Source of the DNA: Daphnia pulex
Taxonomy: Eukaryota; Arthropoda; Branchiopoda; Diplostraca; Daphniidae
Reading direction: 5' to 3'
DNA: 64,000 nt
Assembly: GCF_021134715.1 (NCBI RefSeq)
Contig: NC_060026.1
Location: forward strand, 6,253,001-6,317,000
Shown: positions 34,912 to 48,289 of the stretch, in pieces
How the letters are laid out: each line of letters begins with the position of its first letter
Position numbering within the stretch: position 1 is the stretch's first letter
Made by a program: the position numbers and the translations under genes
The notes under the pieces: generated by a model
The model's database searches: none
Told to the model about the DNA's origin: nothing
Seen by the model: only the letters and a program-made list of their open reading frames with translations

Positions 34912-36390
34912 TTAAACATTTCGTAATATTTTATTTATAAACAAATGTTAAATAACATTAGTATATATGTATCTGTCATGAAATGCTAATCCAACTTTAA
35001 AATATACAAATAGGTAATTGTAGACCATAGGTAATGGTAGACCAATAGGTAAAAGTAGAGTATCAAATTTTAATGAGGTAGAAATTAAAAAGTCAAATTT
35101 GTGAAAAATTAAAACTTCCGAAATTAAAAATAAAAATGTTTTAATGCAATCAGTAAAAAAGACATTTAATTTGTTAATTAATTCAGATATAACATTTCGT
35201 TTTGTAATAAATAATTTTTTTTTAATGTGCAATTCCTGAAAGATGTCGCCTCATATGGAGTTGATTTGTCGCAAGTCATCTTCCTATATTACGGTTTCGT
35301 ATTGAATGTTAAAACTATTCAAGGTTACCGTCAAGTCTCTGGAAAAAAGCTGCTTGCTGCAATATAAACCAAAATTCCCCTTTACAATGGAGCCAATGGA
35401 GTCTCCGGCATTCTGTATTCCATAATGCAGCAGTTTGACGAAAGGGTAAACCATGGAACAGTAGTCTTGAAGGGAAGACACAAGAGAAAGTAGTAATCGT
35501 TTTCACCGTTGTCATACATACAGTAAATGTGGTGGATATGACTGTCTCATTAATTCCTAATTTTTCCACTTTTAAGTTATTTTGTCTTTCTTTCACTTAT
35601 GCCCTATCTTTTCCCGCCCCTATTGAAATATCCAGTGTGTCATTTAAGGTACCTGTTTATTATGGTGGAATAGGTGTGAAGCTGTGACAATACAGATGTG
35701 TAATTTTCTCCATGTCGTCATCAGGCAGCAAGCGCAGTAATTTGGAGAAATATATACTGAAATTTGGTATCTCTTTTGGAACCGTCAAGCGTCCGGCCGT
35801 ATTTACCGTGGCAACTACGATGGAGCAAATTTTGCATTTAGGCGGCTTACACGTCAAGAATCTTTTGGTGAAGGACTAAAAAAACGAGGAAATTGTAACT
35901 CATCACTGCCCGTATTAGTAACGGAGCATAGTATGTATAACAGAAACAAAAGGCGCACTAAATGTTTGTACCCATAATGATTGGGATTGCCATGTGAACG
36001 GTGATGACTAAAAAACAGCAGGAGGTTGGTTAATATAAAAATCTAGGTGATGGACATTTTGAGACGACCGATGCAATTCGATGCTGAGAGGCAGACGAGT
36101 AACTGTAATTCGGTCGTTCACTCAGATTAAAGGTCTTAAAATTGGCGATGGCCATTTTTTTCATGTTTAGTTCAAATGTCGTTCACTTGTATAGACCGAA
36201 CGAATCCATAAATAACAAATTCATATTTTAATACTCCATCTCCTTTCATTTCAGAGCTTCTCGACGGGGTAAATTCAAATTGTCTCCGTTGATATTATAC
36301 GCAAAAGTGTCGGCTCATGTTGCAGAAACGCCGGTGACACCAATAAAAGTTATTAATTCACGGCAACCTAATTCATCCTTCTGAGACTGC
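34912..36390. other. No recognised gene
   Basis: AT-rich with several short open frames (minus 35315-35596 and 35660-35857, the latter with CKPPKCKICSIVVATVNTAG). None shows a family signature I trust. It borders LINE debris on the right. Confidence 0.4.
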
Positions 36391-36394
36391 AACC

Positions 36395-37810
36395 CTCCTT
36401 TGACTTATCATGGACCCTCAATTAAAATGGACTTGTCATATCAAGGCCAAATGTGCGTCAGCAAAGAGAGCTATTTTTGCTGTAAATAATAGTATTAGAA
36501 ACTCATGGGGCTCCGACCATAACAAATTGCGTTTCTTATACACTTCTGCTGTTGAACCCATCTTAACAGCTAGGTTGTTCCATTTGGGTCTCAGCTCTAA
36601 ATCGTAAAGCTATAGTCAAACAGTTAAGGTCATTTCAAAGGACAGTGGGGCTGCTTTTAACAAAATCTTTTAAAACCGCATCCACTGAGTCGATAATTTT
36701 ACTAGCTAATATTATGCCAATTGATCATGTCATGATCCGCATCTCTGCATTTCGTTTACTGTCAAACAGGGATGATCCTTTTACTCCTTCCTTTTATCAT
36801 TTCTTGAATGCATCATCACCGGATTAAGTCACCAAAGAGAAATCTGACAAATCCGAATCTCCCTTTTCCGGGTCTCTCCCACCATGGAAATTTTGTTTTA
36901 ATATTTCACTCCTCTCCAAACACCTAGTAGTCCCAATGCTGCCATAAGAGGAAACAGTCAATGTCTACTCTGTTAGCACTCATTCACCAGGCAAAACAGT
37001 CACAGGAATAGTAACCACTAATCACGCCGGGGTAATCTCCTCACACAGTTTCTCTTTTAAATCAAAAAAATCTAAACTCACTAACTCCAAGTTAGCAATT
37101 CAAAAGGTACTTGGTATCCCCCTCTCACTATCACACTGTCATTCAAAGATCTATATTTTCGTTCAGTCTAGCAGTGATTTCTTTTTTGCTAGACCATCTA
37201 TCAGGCATGATTCCCTTGATGCTGAAAATTTTTCTAATCTGACTACTATTCGAGGCTGAATCAATCTCTATTTCGGCCTCCATAGAGAGAATACTGGATA
37301 CGAAGCTGCTAGAGAAGTGTTCACCAGGAAATCTCCTCTAGTGATGGTGAACTTCCCATCATCGAAAGTCGATAACAAAAAGGGAAAAAGAAGGATTACT
37401 TATCTCTGTATGGGAATCTGAATGGAGTAGTACTCAAAAAGGCGAAACAACTCGGAATTTTTTTCCCAACGTTAAAGCAGCTCGTACCCTCAAGACTAAA
37501 ATACCGAGCAATAAGATCGCTCAAATTCTGACAGGCCACTGCTTACTAAATGCCCACTAGCACGGATTTGGATTTGTTAAGGATCCTTCTTGAAGTTGTG
37601 GCGACCCTATTGAGTCACTACCCCATTTCCTTTTCTTCTGCCCAACCTATCATCATTAGGCCAGAGTTTAAAGACATCTCACAAGAGGTGTCCAATGCCT
37701 GGCCACCTGAGTTGTCTAAGATACCACAATCCGATGTAATGTGGAGAGCCATGAAAAGTTTCGTAGCCAAATCTAAACGTTTAGACCCAAATGTCAAGCT
37801 AAGAAAGTGA
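36395..37810 (+). pseudogene. LINE (jockey/I-type) 3' fragment: RT C-terminus to tail
   Basis: 36410-36600 reads LDPQLKWTCHIKAKCASAKR ... LRFLYTSAVEPILT, and 36610-36820 reads FQRTVGLLLTKSFKTAST, the usual region after the reverse transcriptase of LINE elements. Around 37490-37640, across frameshifts, ILTGHCLLN and SCGDPIESLPHFLFFCPTY match the Cys-rich tail after the RNase H region. Many stops and frame changes: dead copy. Confidence 0.7.
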
Positions 37811-38079
37811 ATTTTCGGGGTGTATGGAGACTGCGGGAACCAGTTACCTCTCCTATCCCTGGCTATGCTGGTGGCCCCCTCGTGGGGCTTTGAAGGTTCA
37901 ACTATACTGGAAAGGCTTCAAGAAAAATGTTGAGTCTAGCTGGCTCTTTTTGCCCAAACCGACACCAGAGTATTCTCGTCCAACAGACCCAGTTTCCCAA
38001 AAATTGCCCATGCTTTATGTGTACATTCATATATTTTCTATATTTCTATATCATGTTTTCACGCATCATAATTGTATTA

Positions 38080-41055
38080 TTATTCTGATTATATCCTTAA
38101 CTGAATACACGGCAGCAACACTCCGTTCTAGGAGTATGCGCCACAAAAACCAAAACAGAAATAAAAAATACCACAACATCGAAAACCCTAGCTGGGACCA
38201 AGACGACGCCATAGATGATATAAAACCTAAAATATATGCAGTGGAATTCTAGAGGCCTGACAAATTCAAGACTCAAAAAAAATTCCGATCCCTACTCAAC
38301 TCCGAATGCCCTGATTTAGTTTTCTTAATTCAACCTTTTGAAACCCCAGATTCAATGTTAAGTTTGCAACCTATCAAATCTTCAAGAAGGACAGAAATTC
38401 ACGCCGTCGCGGAGGCGGTTCCCTTCTAGTTAAAAAATCACTAAAAGCTCACGGCCTTTCCTCCCCCGCAACTAGCATTCTAGAAGTAATCGATTGTAAT
38501 AGATTGCCAAAAACTCTTGTCCAGTCAATTGTCTTCAGTTTATTCTCCAGAAGGTGACTGCTCTCCAAAAGACGTCCACCTTTTGTTAACTCCCCTACTC
38601 CCATTCATTTTGGGAGTCCAACGCTACCGTTATGGTGGGAAGGTCTATCTGAGCCGTGATAACGGACCATTCAGATAATACTATTGTCACCCCAAATGAA
38701 CTAGGTACCAGAATCAACACATCATCATCTACCATCGACCTTATCATTTCCTCATCCCTGTTTTCTCTAAACGCCGCAACTTCCGTAGGCCCATTTTTAG
38801 GGAGCAACCATCCTCCCATCACCACCACACTTAGCGCCGACCTTATCTGCTCCTCAAATAGACCCCCATTGTAAATCCTTACTTAATCCAAATGGCGTAG
38901 CTGGAACGCAGACCTACCCATCAACTCGATTCAAAATCTTTAAACAACCTAACGACTCTTAAATCGTTATTCGACGCCTTGAAGAAGCAATCATAACGAC
39001 TAGTGACACAAACTTCAAGAAATCAGTCCCGTCACTCTCCCTCCAAATGGAGGGAGAGAAGAACCCCGCCACCCATGGTGGAACTCAGATTGTGAAACCG
39101 CAGTGAAGAACGTGAAGGAACCCGAGAGAGAAAGGAGTCGCTCGCCAATGGGGTAATCCACGCCGATCCGTCGGATCTTGGGCGCGAGGACCCTCGTCTA
39201 ACTTTTCGCCTCGCCTCCAATCTTCCCGAGAAATTAACTAAGTTAGCCGACTCAGACTTGGCGCCCTGGCAAAAGCTGGAGGTTTTTCGAGCACACTTAC
39301 TTCCGTCGCTCTCCCATCATCTTGCCACTGGGCGGGTCCTCCGTGGTTCCCTCGAGGAACTTGATACCTGCTGCACTGAATTCCTCCGATCGGTGGCCAA
39401 TGTACCTCACACTGCCCATAACAGTTTCCTTATCTCTGATCGCAGAGCAGGTAGACTGGGTGCCTCCCAGCTGAAGAACGACGCTGACGTCTGGATTATT
39501 GCCAGGGCCTTACAACTCCTTGATAGCCGTGATCCTGTCGTCCGCCTCTTCGCGCGCGCCCAACTTGCGCAGAACATCACGAAGGGATTCTCCGGCATGC
39601 CACCTCAACCACTTCCCATCTCCGACTATCTTTCCGGGTCCACGGTTGGCGGTTTCCACGACACCCGCTTACAAGGCTGGCTCCAACACCTGGTCGCGGA
39701 CAAGAAAGGCGGCACGGTTCACACATAGTGTTAATTGATATTTCATTAACAATTTAAAAAAAAACGGCTACTGTACGAGGTCGCAGATTTTTTCTTCCGT
39801 TTTTTAATACGGAAGATTTCACAAAATTTAAAGTTAAATTACTAGTTAAATAATTTTTTCCAAAAACAAATTTAACCAAACGAAAGCTCGTAAAAAACTG
39901 AGTTCAATTTAAAATTCTTAAAAAATTAGATAATAGGGACAAAACATACAAAATAAAAAAAACGCCGGTAAAAAATCCTCTACGGCAAAATGAAAAAAAC
40001 AATCGATTTTCATTTTGCCGTATCTCGCAAAATACTCGTCAAAAAACCAAAAAAATTTGGAAATCAGTGTTTCATAACGATATGAATCCACGGTTCAAAT
40101 TTTACAAAAATGGCTATTTACCCGCGCCCAAGATCTGATTGATCGGCGTGGATTGATCCATTATCTCACCACTATCATCAGATAAAAGGATCGACTGGAA
40201 AAAGAGACAACGAGGAAAAGAAAAAAACTCATTATCGCAGCGAAAAAACACGCCTGGGAATCATTTATATCCAGTCTCAATCACTAGAACGGCCAGAGAA
40301 CAACACGGTCGTTCATGAAAGCCATGATCAGAAGTGGAAACTACAGTATATCGGCCATCCCAACCCCTTAAGAAATTAGTAGGCACTCACACCACTTCAA
40401 CACCCAAAAAGACCAACATCTTCCTGGATCTCTTTGGCTCATCAACGAACTACTCACAAAACGCCACTCTGCATTCTATCATCGACTCCCGAATCTCAGA
40501 CGAATCCCGAATCTCAACAGTCAAATGACCCAAGCAATTCCTTCTCCCCCAACAAGATAAAAACTCGAGAGAAAATCGACTGGTCTCGACCAAATTCATA
40601 ACGACATCCTTACCAACCTATCACCTACCAACAACTGACCGTCCTACAGCTATTCAACACGCAATAAATTTGTCCTGGAACCTTGGAAAATAGGCAATGT
40701 TATTCCCCTTCTAAAGACAGGCAAACCTGCCAACATAGCCAGCTCCTATCGACCGATAAGCCTCACCTCATGCCAGGGCAAATTTTTCAAGAGGATCGTC
40801 ACAACCCTCTTCACCTGGTTCGTGGGAACCAAAAATGCCCAGAACAAGCTGGTTTTAGGAAAAATCGTTCCACCTCAGACCACGTGATCAAAATCGACCT
40901 TGACATCAAGAAGAAGACAAAGCTTACGACACCGTATGAACGCGTGGCCTCCTCAACAAACTATCAAAAATAGAGATTCCCTCTTCGTCAAGAGGAGCTG
41001 CCGATCGCAATCATTGGCTTTTGGAATGGCCGCAACGACCTATGAACGGATGACG
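38080..41055 (+). pseudogene. Second LINE: endonuclease and RT start, split by an insertion
   Basis: Endonuclease-like text spans about 38225-38880 in several frames (KKFRSLLNSECPDLVFLIQP; NELGTRINTSSSTIDLIISS; GPFLGSNHPPITT). The domain linking to RT appears at 39045-39130 (PWWNSDCETAVKNVKE) and resumes at about 40140-40400 (AWESFISSLNH-like). RT motifs follow: GNVIPLLKTGKPANIASSYR at about 40690 and QAGFRKNRSTSDHVIKIDLD at about 40840. The copy stops at about 41055 against gypsy sequence. Frameshifts throughout. Confidence 0.7.
39130..39740 (+). pseudogene. R2/NeSL-like LINE C-terminal fragment nested in the other LINE
   Basis: A frame at 39258-39728 reads APWQKLEVFRAHLLPSLSHH ... GSLEELDTCCTEFLRSVANV ... 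DRRAGRLGASQLKNDADVWI. This resembles the post-RT region of site-specific-type LINEs (R2/NeSL). It interrupts the jockey/I-like ORF between its PWWN block and the AWESF block. The AT-rich piece after it (39740-40130) has no coding sense and may be its 3' tail. Clade call is moderate. Confidence 0.55.
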
Positions 41056-41059
41056 GCCT

Positions 41060-41725
41060 GGTATTGTTCTACGCCCGTATCGTGATCCCCTCCTCCAAGC
41101 GTGTTGAAACTTTGCGCAAATTGCATTCCACTCATCAGGGCGTAGAGCGCACGAAACATCGCGCCCATCAACTCGTATATTGGCCTGGCCTGCCCAGCGA
41201 CATCACCAACATGGCCAGAGCGTGTGAAATATGCAAGAAGACGTTGCCCAGTCTTCAACGAGAGCCTCTCATTTACGATCCCAGTCCATCATGTTTGTTC
41301 AAGGACATTGCCATCTACATTTTTGTCACGCCGGCAACCAATGTCTGATCTATTACGATCGTTTGTCTAGTTGGCCTGCAGTGTTTGAATTTGTGAAGCG
41401 CGATCTCTGTTACCACGACGTGATTCGTTCGTGCATGCGTTGTTTTGTCGATTTTGGTGTGCCCGTCCGCATTCGTTCTGATGGCGGCACTAATCTTACG
41501 TCAGCCCAATTTGACCCCCCCCCTCAACCCCCCCCCCTCACTACACCTCCAGCAGGGCCTATTAGAGTGGTGCAACACTCCCAGCGAAGCCGTCCTATCG
41601 CCGACCGAAATCATCTTGGCCATCCCATCGGATCCATCCTGCCAGCCCATCACACCACCTTTTCCAGCAAGTGGCGCAAACTCATGGACCTACCTCCACT
41701 CGTCGTCGCTGCCATCTAGCCGATC
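41060..41725 (+). pseudogene. Ty3/gypsy integrase fragment
   Basis: HHCC zinc finger: KLHSTHQGVERTKHRAHQLV ... CEICKKTLPSLQREPL (41100-41270). The catalytic core follows after a frame change near 41335: YYDRLSSWPAVFEF (first Asp) and VPVRIRSDGGTNLTSAQF (second Asp). A C/T-rich stretch at 41515-41545 interrupts the core, then LSPTEI-type text follows in another frame. Fragment only; no LTR or other pol domain was found. Confidence 0.8.
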
Positions 41726-41805
41726 CTTCATCCCCCAGTTGCAGATCGGGAAGAGCCCGTTCCGCCACCGCAGGTAATCCATCTCGCCAGTGTATTGCGA
41801 ATTCA

Positions 41806-43870
41806 GTTATTTTCGTTAAAGAAGAAGGGTTCGACATGCTATTTTTGGCGTTGAAAAAGCAAAAAACGATTGTGGACTATAACTTGAGCTGATTAGGCCG
41901 TGTCACGTCTTTTCCACAGCAGCATTGCTGGCTACATGTGAATATATACCTGTGGATTTACCATTTCTAGCAAGTTTTTCTCATACTTTTTTTATCATCG
42001 CAGATCATATTCGAATAAGATTGAGGTAATTAGTTGAAAGAAGCTTGTTTGGATTTAAATGGGAAATTCATGACGATCCAACTCTCTTTCGGTTTTTTCG
42101 AGTTATTGGGAACATAGCTTAATGAGTCCGGCTTGAAATATTTCCCATCTTCACAATATTGCTGGGTTTGTTTTGGATTTTTTCCAACGAACCAGAGACC
42201 ATCAATGCCAGTTTACGCGACATATAAAAACTTGGCAAATAATGCAGCTTAGGTCAAAGTGGTGTCAAAGCTTTATCAGGTGAAGGTGTATTTCAAAATC
42301 TAGCTAAAAAGCTAATAAACATCAAAAGCTGTGATGCAAAATATCGTTTGATTCTGGAACTAAACAGAATGCTTTCATTTCAGCTTTAATGCTTTAAAGA
42401 AGATTGGATGAAACCATAACATCAATTTGTTCAAGTGGTAAGATAAAACCTAATAAATTCTTATATCTTTCAACGAAATTAATAGTTTTCAAAATTTAGT
42501 CTGGTTCAAAATGGTGCTGACTCCAATGAGGATATTGGCAAGAAAGCTCTTTAAATTATTAACATCAAAGCTCGACATTCTCAGATGCCATTGCATTTAT
42601 AAACTACTGCTGGTTTTTAATCCATTATACCCACTGTACAAAATGAAATTGGTGATCCTTACAATAGGTATGAGTAGCACCTAAATCATTGTGAATTAAG
42701 AGATTAAATGAACCACTTTGAACATAAAAATATTTCTTTACTTGCCGAGCTTCTTGGCACTTTGCAAAGCTAATCCCCATGGCTTTTATGAGCAAAAAAA
42801 GGGGGTTACTGATATCAATTTGCTATTCATTTGACACGTTACACGCAAGAAGTCCAAATACACCATGAAGTGTTGCAAAGAAATGCCATAATGACTGACA
42901 GCATTTCTGTATCACCAGAAAGCTCTCCAAACACCAGTAGATGAAGGAATGCTTTCACTGGTGATGAAAACGATTTCCGCACAGAACAAGGTCTGTGAGA
43001 AAAACAATAACATCTCAGCGAACGAAATGAAATTTCGAAAGATTTACAAGCTCTATTTCATTACAGTTGAAATCTTAAATAACCTTTCTGATTTATTTTT
43101 TTTAGTTATAAAATTGGCTGGAGAGAAGAAATGGCTGAGATGCTCATTTCAAAAGTGAGTTGGCTGGATTTTTAGAAAGAAGAATTTCTGGAAATTCTTA
43201 TACGCCGTTTGGTGCTGAGAGCAAATAAATATTCTACAAAACTTCTCAAATTCTCTGAGGTTACTTTAGGTTACAAATTCTCTTTAGGTACTTAAATGAT
43301 CTAGTACTACAGATTCTAATATAACATTAACAAAAATGTTTATCGGCAGTGAAGAGCGGTTCTTTTCACCGCTGATGTTGCTGAACTTTACAGTTACAAT
43401 CAAATCCATGTTAGTCTTTTGTCTGAACGACACGTCAGCGAGCTCTCATGTCAATGAAACTTTTCAAAGCTTACTTGACGCTATGGCTGCATTTGTTACC
43501 ACATTTGGGCAAAGAGACATTCAACAAAACTAAAGATTGCGAGGAGGAAACTTTTTCTGCTTTAGCATTAGGAGTTCCTCTGCTGATAAAATTAAAACTT
43601 TACTTCTCTCGCTTTAAAATAAGTTTGGAATATTAGAAAACATCTGTCGCAAACTGCAATTCCCCGAAAAAAATTCGATGCATTTAGGTCATTGGTCGTT
43701 GTTGAAAAATTGCTATCTTCAGCTAAGACAATGAATTATTTCTACTGGGAATTATGATGTCAAACCATCGAATACTAAGTAAATGTCGAATTTTTTACTT
43801 CCTCACCTAAACCATAGGGGGTGTAAAAATGCTATATTGCAAAATTCTCATTTTTAAGGAATTTCGAAGC
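41806..43870 (+). pseudogene. ARM-repeat/BTB gene, copy C, strongly decayed
   Basis: Collinear with 23900-27010 without the 1-kb reversed insertion. Recognisable pieces are GFDMLFLALKKQKTIVDYNL (41829-41889), 42050-42390 (matches 25130-25495), 42560-42660, 42760-43025, 43085-43160, 43336-43640 and 43675-43870. Many frameshifts and stops. Divergence from copies A and B is far greater than between those two, so it is an older duplicate. Confidence 0.7.
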
Positions 43871-44874
43871 ACTTCTGTTTTTTTACTTGACTTCTAAGCA
43901 GTCATTTAAAGGTAATTTTTAGTTCAACCCTAACAATTACATAAAAAAGAAAATAATTTGAATTTCTAATATGTAGGTGATTTTTCACCTTGTATATGGA
44001 TATGGGTCCAAGTGTAGGGCTATAGAAAGCATTGGAAATCTGTTAATGACCGACTACCAACTTTCCCAGCCAGTAATAGCATTAGATGTCTTCATGCTAC
44101 ACGACGAGTGGGAGATTATAAACATGGCACTTTTTAAGTAAAAATTGGACATTCCACAAGTATTTCGCCAATTTATGGGCTTCAAACGATCCCAGTTTTA
44201 CATCGTCTAAAAAATACTTTATCCACTTGTAATGTCTTTTGTTTTCTGGTTTGTTCCAGGAAGATTTTAGCCTTGAAGTTATTGGAAATAATTCACGGGG
44301 GAACAATGCTAAATAATTGAAGCAATTTACTGATATGTTGATTTTAGTTAAGTATTCTATCTAGAAGAAAAAATGTGCAAGTTGCACTGCTGCGGCCTGA
44401 TGAAATTGGTCCAAAAATAAGCAAGCGGCAAGAAAAATAACATTTTTCTTACAAACAATTTGAAACCCAAAATTGATATTGTGATTTTTCTATGTCTTAT
44501 GTAGATTGAAAAAAAATTAAAATAAACAGCTTAAAAAACCGCATTGTATGTTCTAAATATCAATTTTATGCACATCTGCTTTTATCAAGCAGCAAATGAA
44601 TAGCATAATCAACGTTAAGTTACAATAAAGAATTACAAAAGAGAGACGTTGGCGTGGGGTAGTGTAAGTGAAAAACTATCAATGTAGAGGGTGCTTCACT
44701 GGAAAATTTGCTGAGTTGCGACTTCTTACTTTTTATTCAACATTATATTTTAATATTACACACTATTGTAATATTTTGGCAGATACTTGAATAATAATTA
44801 GAAAAGAATAAGCCAAATTTTGTAGTCGTATCACTGGTATGTAATTTAAGGTCAGGCTTATTGCACTTTGAAGT
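43871..44874. other. No recognised gene
   Basis: AT-rich. A minus-strand frame at 44097-44306 has a Lys/Trp-rich translation without a known motif. Confidence 0.4.
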
Positions 44875-44878
44875 ACAG

Positions 44879-45424
44879 TACCCTACAAAAAAATCCGAAC
44901 GGCGATTTTTTTGTTTTGAGCCACCTATCCAAATTTTGGGAAACTGTTTGGCTTTAGACCCAAATTCGGGAGGCAAGGAACAAAGTGAATCGTAGGAACT
45001 GGGAAGAAAGAAAAAAAGGATAAATTGGCTCAATTACCCCGTGGCCATGTCTCCCCCCATCCCCCCCCCCCAAAAAAAAAAAAAATATGAACAAAATCAG
45101 ACAGGCGGTCTAGAATTTTCATGGCGCGATCAAATGAATACCCGTCTTAAGTTCGTTGTTCAATTTTTGACAAGTGACTTACGGCGATTCCTTTGAAATT
45201 TTCCCGCTTTATATGCAAGAGTTCGGCAGCTTTTAGGTTTTCTCGTCACTTGTCCAAAAATTGAAAACGAGCCTAAGGCTATTCTAGTCATTACTTTCTT
45301 CCCACCTTTCACTTTGTTCCTAGCTCCCTAAATTTAAGTCAAAAGCCAACAACAGTTTCCCGATATATGGATAGGTGGCATAAAACAAAAAATCGTTGTT
45401 CGGAATTTTTTGTAGTATACTGTA
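44879..45424. mobile_element. MITE, Tc1-type, about 550 bp with long TIRs
   Basis: The left end CAGTACCCTACAAAAAAATC and onward for about 130 bases matches the reverse complement of 45298-45424 (ending ATACTG). Both sides are flanked by TA. Shared blocks include GCCACCTATCC and GGGAAACTGTT. The interior has a second, inner inverted pair around 45160 and 45245. No coding capacity. Confidence 0.85.
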
Positions 45425-45489
45425 CAATGGAGTTCAATGGCTGTGGCAGAGTCATGTTACCTATGGTTGCTGCAAACATATAGCAGGGT

Positions 45490-46545
45490 TATATAAGCCC
45501 CCCCCCCTGCAGCAAACTTATTCTGCCTTCAAATTTTTACAACTCCAACAAATCAAAACGCCGCCCAAGAACTCTTCGAATTCTTGAAATCTAAACTCAC
45601 GGCTCCTTACATCACTGTCTACACGCTAACCGTAAACCCTACCACCACATCATGTGCTATCTTTATCCACGAAGCTGACTTCTCCGGTTACTGACGCACT
45701 TCGCCATGATCCAGCGTTTTATACGCAGAACTCCAGAGTATCAAACAAGCCCTAGCAGCCATCTTAAACTACGATCCCTCCCCTCCGGGAAACGGGAATT
45801 CACTTTTTTTTACTCAAGCGCTTCAATCAAAGCCATGATTTCCTCACAGATCCCCAGAAACAGTTCGTAGGAGAAATCACGTACCTACTGGAATGCCTAA
45901 AATCAAGCGGAACACTCACCACACTTTATTCCCATTCATCCCAGTATTGTAAAAAAAAAACACCAGACCGGTTAACACCCGAGGAAGAGCTCTCCATCCT
46001 GTAACGTAATATAGAACGAACAATCCCCGGGTGAGACACCAAAGACAGAGCCTCCTCAACATGCTTTCACCGCCTAAGATCCGGCCACACACAGCTAAAT
46101 TCGTTTGCTCAGAATGGATATTTAGAATAAAAACCACGTCCTGATAGAGTGCCTCTACCGCAACCCATTACCAACAAATTCTCTCATTCTTCTTTCAACA
46201 AAATCTCCCCCTAACACACCTTCCAACAAACACACCCTACTGGTCTTCGACCCCAACATCTGGCCAAGTATTTACAGCACAAAATAAAAAATATCATACT
46301 ATATCAAAACCAACATTCACTTCACAGCCTTAAACCTCACTTTTAAATGAACCACCAGAAACAAAACGCTAAACCAGAAATGCCGCGAGGGGAGGGAAAT
46401 TCAGATGACGCATACGTGCGCCGCTGCATAAGATTTAGGGGCCAGACACTTTTTTGGTTGTGTTCCTACAACCAGACCAGACGGGGTGAAATTCATACCA
46501 CTCGCTTGAAATTCATACCACCTGCTTTAACACATTTGTAGTACC
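45490..46545 (+). pseudogene. LINE 3' fragment with RNase H-like text
   Basis: Frames around 45600-45900 read TVYTLTVNPTTTSCAIFIHE, then ELQSIKQALAAIL, the typical second RNase H block of I/jockey-type LINEs. Later pieces (PPKIRPHTAKF) resemble the tail. Frameshifts in every block; no intact domain. Confidence 0.5.
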
Positions 46546-46728
46546 GCGCAACTTACCAAAACAATCAAACAAGACCATAAAATACAAAAACGTTTCCAAA
46601 TATTCCGTGCCTCTTTACAACAAACCAGTGGGTTAACAAAGCCCACCAATTTCCAAGAGGTTCCTAATAAAAAATAGTAACCAACCGTGATAAATAAGCA
46701 AACTACAGTCACATCAAGCCAACACAAT

Positions 46729-47495
46729 TCAATCGTCCCACTTCCTCAGAAAATTGAACGACCATTCAGTTGAATTGTCGCTTAACAACTTCCTTACTGT
46801 TAAAAAAATGAGGCGTGGAATCATTCCTGACAAAGAACTAATCTTGCTAACCAGTTTTCTAGTATCATGAATTACTTTAGTGCAAGCCGGAATCCTTGTC
46901 CTTTCCGATTCAATGTCGTCAGTTCTACTAGACACGAAAGAGAGTGTGAATTTGTCAAACGCTGACATTACCAATTGGAGTTTGTGGGAAATGCACAAAA
47001 TTCTCTTGGGGTATGCATCTTTAGTTTCTTTTCGATGTTTTTGGAAAAGGACTTGAAGATGTTGAGTGGTTTGTAGTTCAAATTGAATAAACTCTACCTC
47101 ACCATTCTCTTTTCAATTTTATTGTTAATCTCGGCAAAATCCACCACCGGAAGATAATGGGAAGATCTTGGGCCGTAACACCACAATCAGGCAGAAAAAT
47201 TTCGTCAGAATCTTCAGGAGATTTTTCATTGTCAACACCATCAAATTGCTCATGTTTGACGTCAGACGTGTCAGAAAACAAATTCACACCACTTTTTCGA
47301 CTTCATCAGTTGAATCCTTGTTCTTGTTGGTAGCAACATTTTCGATAACTTCTCGTATGTGATTTTCAATCTGAAAATGACGTACTGATTGCAATATTGA
47401 AAATTCGGTACGATCATAAGAAGAGTTGGTTGAGTAGTGAGAGAGCTAAAGAATCGAAGGTCAATAGTACGATTCTCGGTTAATACATTTGCCAT
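46729..47495 (-). pseudogene. hAT-like transposase fragment
   Basis: 46729-46998 reads CISHKLQLVMSAFDKFTLSF ... CTKVIHDTRKLVSKISSLSG, resembling the hAT segment 'C-x-x-H-x-L-x-L-V ... LV-x-x-x-x-x-S'. Further open blocks at 47099-47287 and 47271-47495 continue on the same strand. No catalytic residues or ends were identified. The family call is tentative. Confidence 0.4.
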
Positions 47496-48289
47496 TTATT
47501 TCTTCAGGGTGTTGTATAAATATTTGGTATTAGGCATGAATGCATCATATAGGATATAAGAGACATATGCAACGAGCAACATTCATGGGATATATAAAAC
47601 TGTATCTACGGGGCAGTGGCAATATAGGAATCACATAGAACTATTCCCCGTACATACAATTTGTGTTTACAATCATTCCGACAGTATATAGTTTTAATGT
47701 CCCAGGAATGAAGCAGTGTAAGTAGGTTAGGGACTTCAATAAACCATTCTTGAAATACCTTTTGAACTATTTTTGCAACAGCATCTCGGCGGAGAAGTGA
47801 GAAATGCTAATTCTGATGAAATGTACTGTATAAAATTAAAGGTACAGTGTGCAAGCTAGTTTTTTTTTACCAGAACTCTGTCGTCGTCTGATCTTGGATA
47901 GAGAAGACTGAATGCGTTTAATAAACTCTCTGCCCGTTTTTGCCAATTCGTTTATATCTTTAGTAATCTTTTACATCAGAACAATTAATGTCTTGAATCC
48001 AGATGACAAATATGAGAAGAATTCCTCATTTTAACATAGAGTATGGAGAGAAGGAAGATGTAGCAGAAAAAAGCAATTCTCTCCCGAAGTGGGATTTGTG
48101 TTTTTGACTTATTGGAATAGATTTTTTTCTGTAAAGCAATCTGTAAAACAATTTATCTCAAATGTTAGACCTTTCTTATATATACTCCAATGTAAAATTC
48201 ATACCTGAGCAAGCTTTGTTTCAAGTTCACATACTTCGTCTAATTTTTTTCCTTCGTTTTCTTAGTAGCTGTTTATTGCTGGTTGTCAG
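47496..48289. other. No recognised gene
   Basis: AT-rich, no motif-bearing frame and no inverted-repeat ends seen. Confidence 0.4.

Noticed and set aside
35660..35857. TBP-like fragment (CSIVVATVNTAG)
   Set aside because: Only a few residues resemble the family; the rest of the frame does not follow it.
44097..44306. Minus-strand ORF as a gene
   Set aside because: No family motif, no splice partners, surrounded by decayed repeats.
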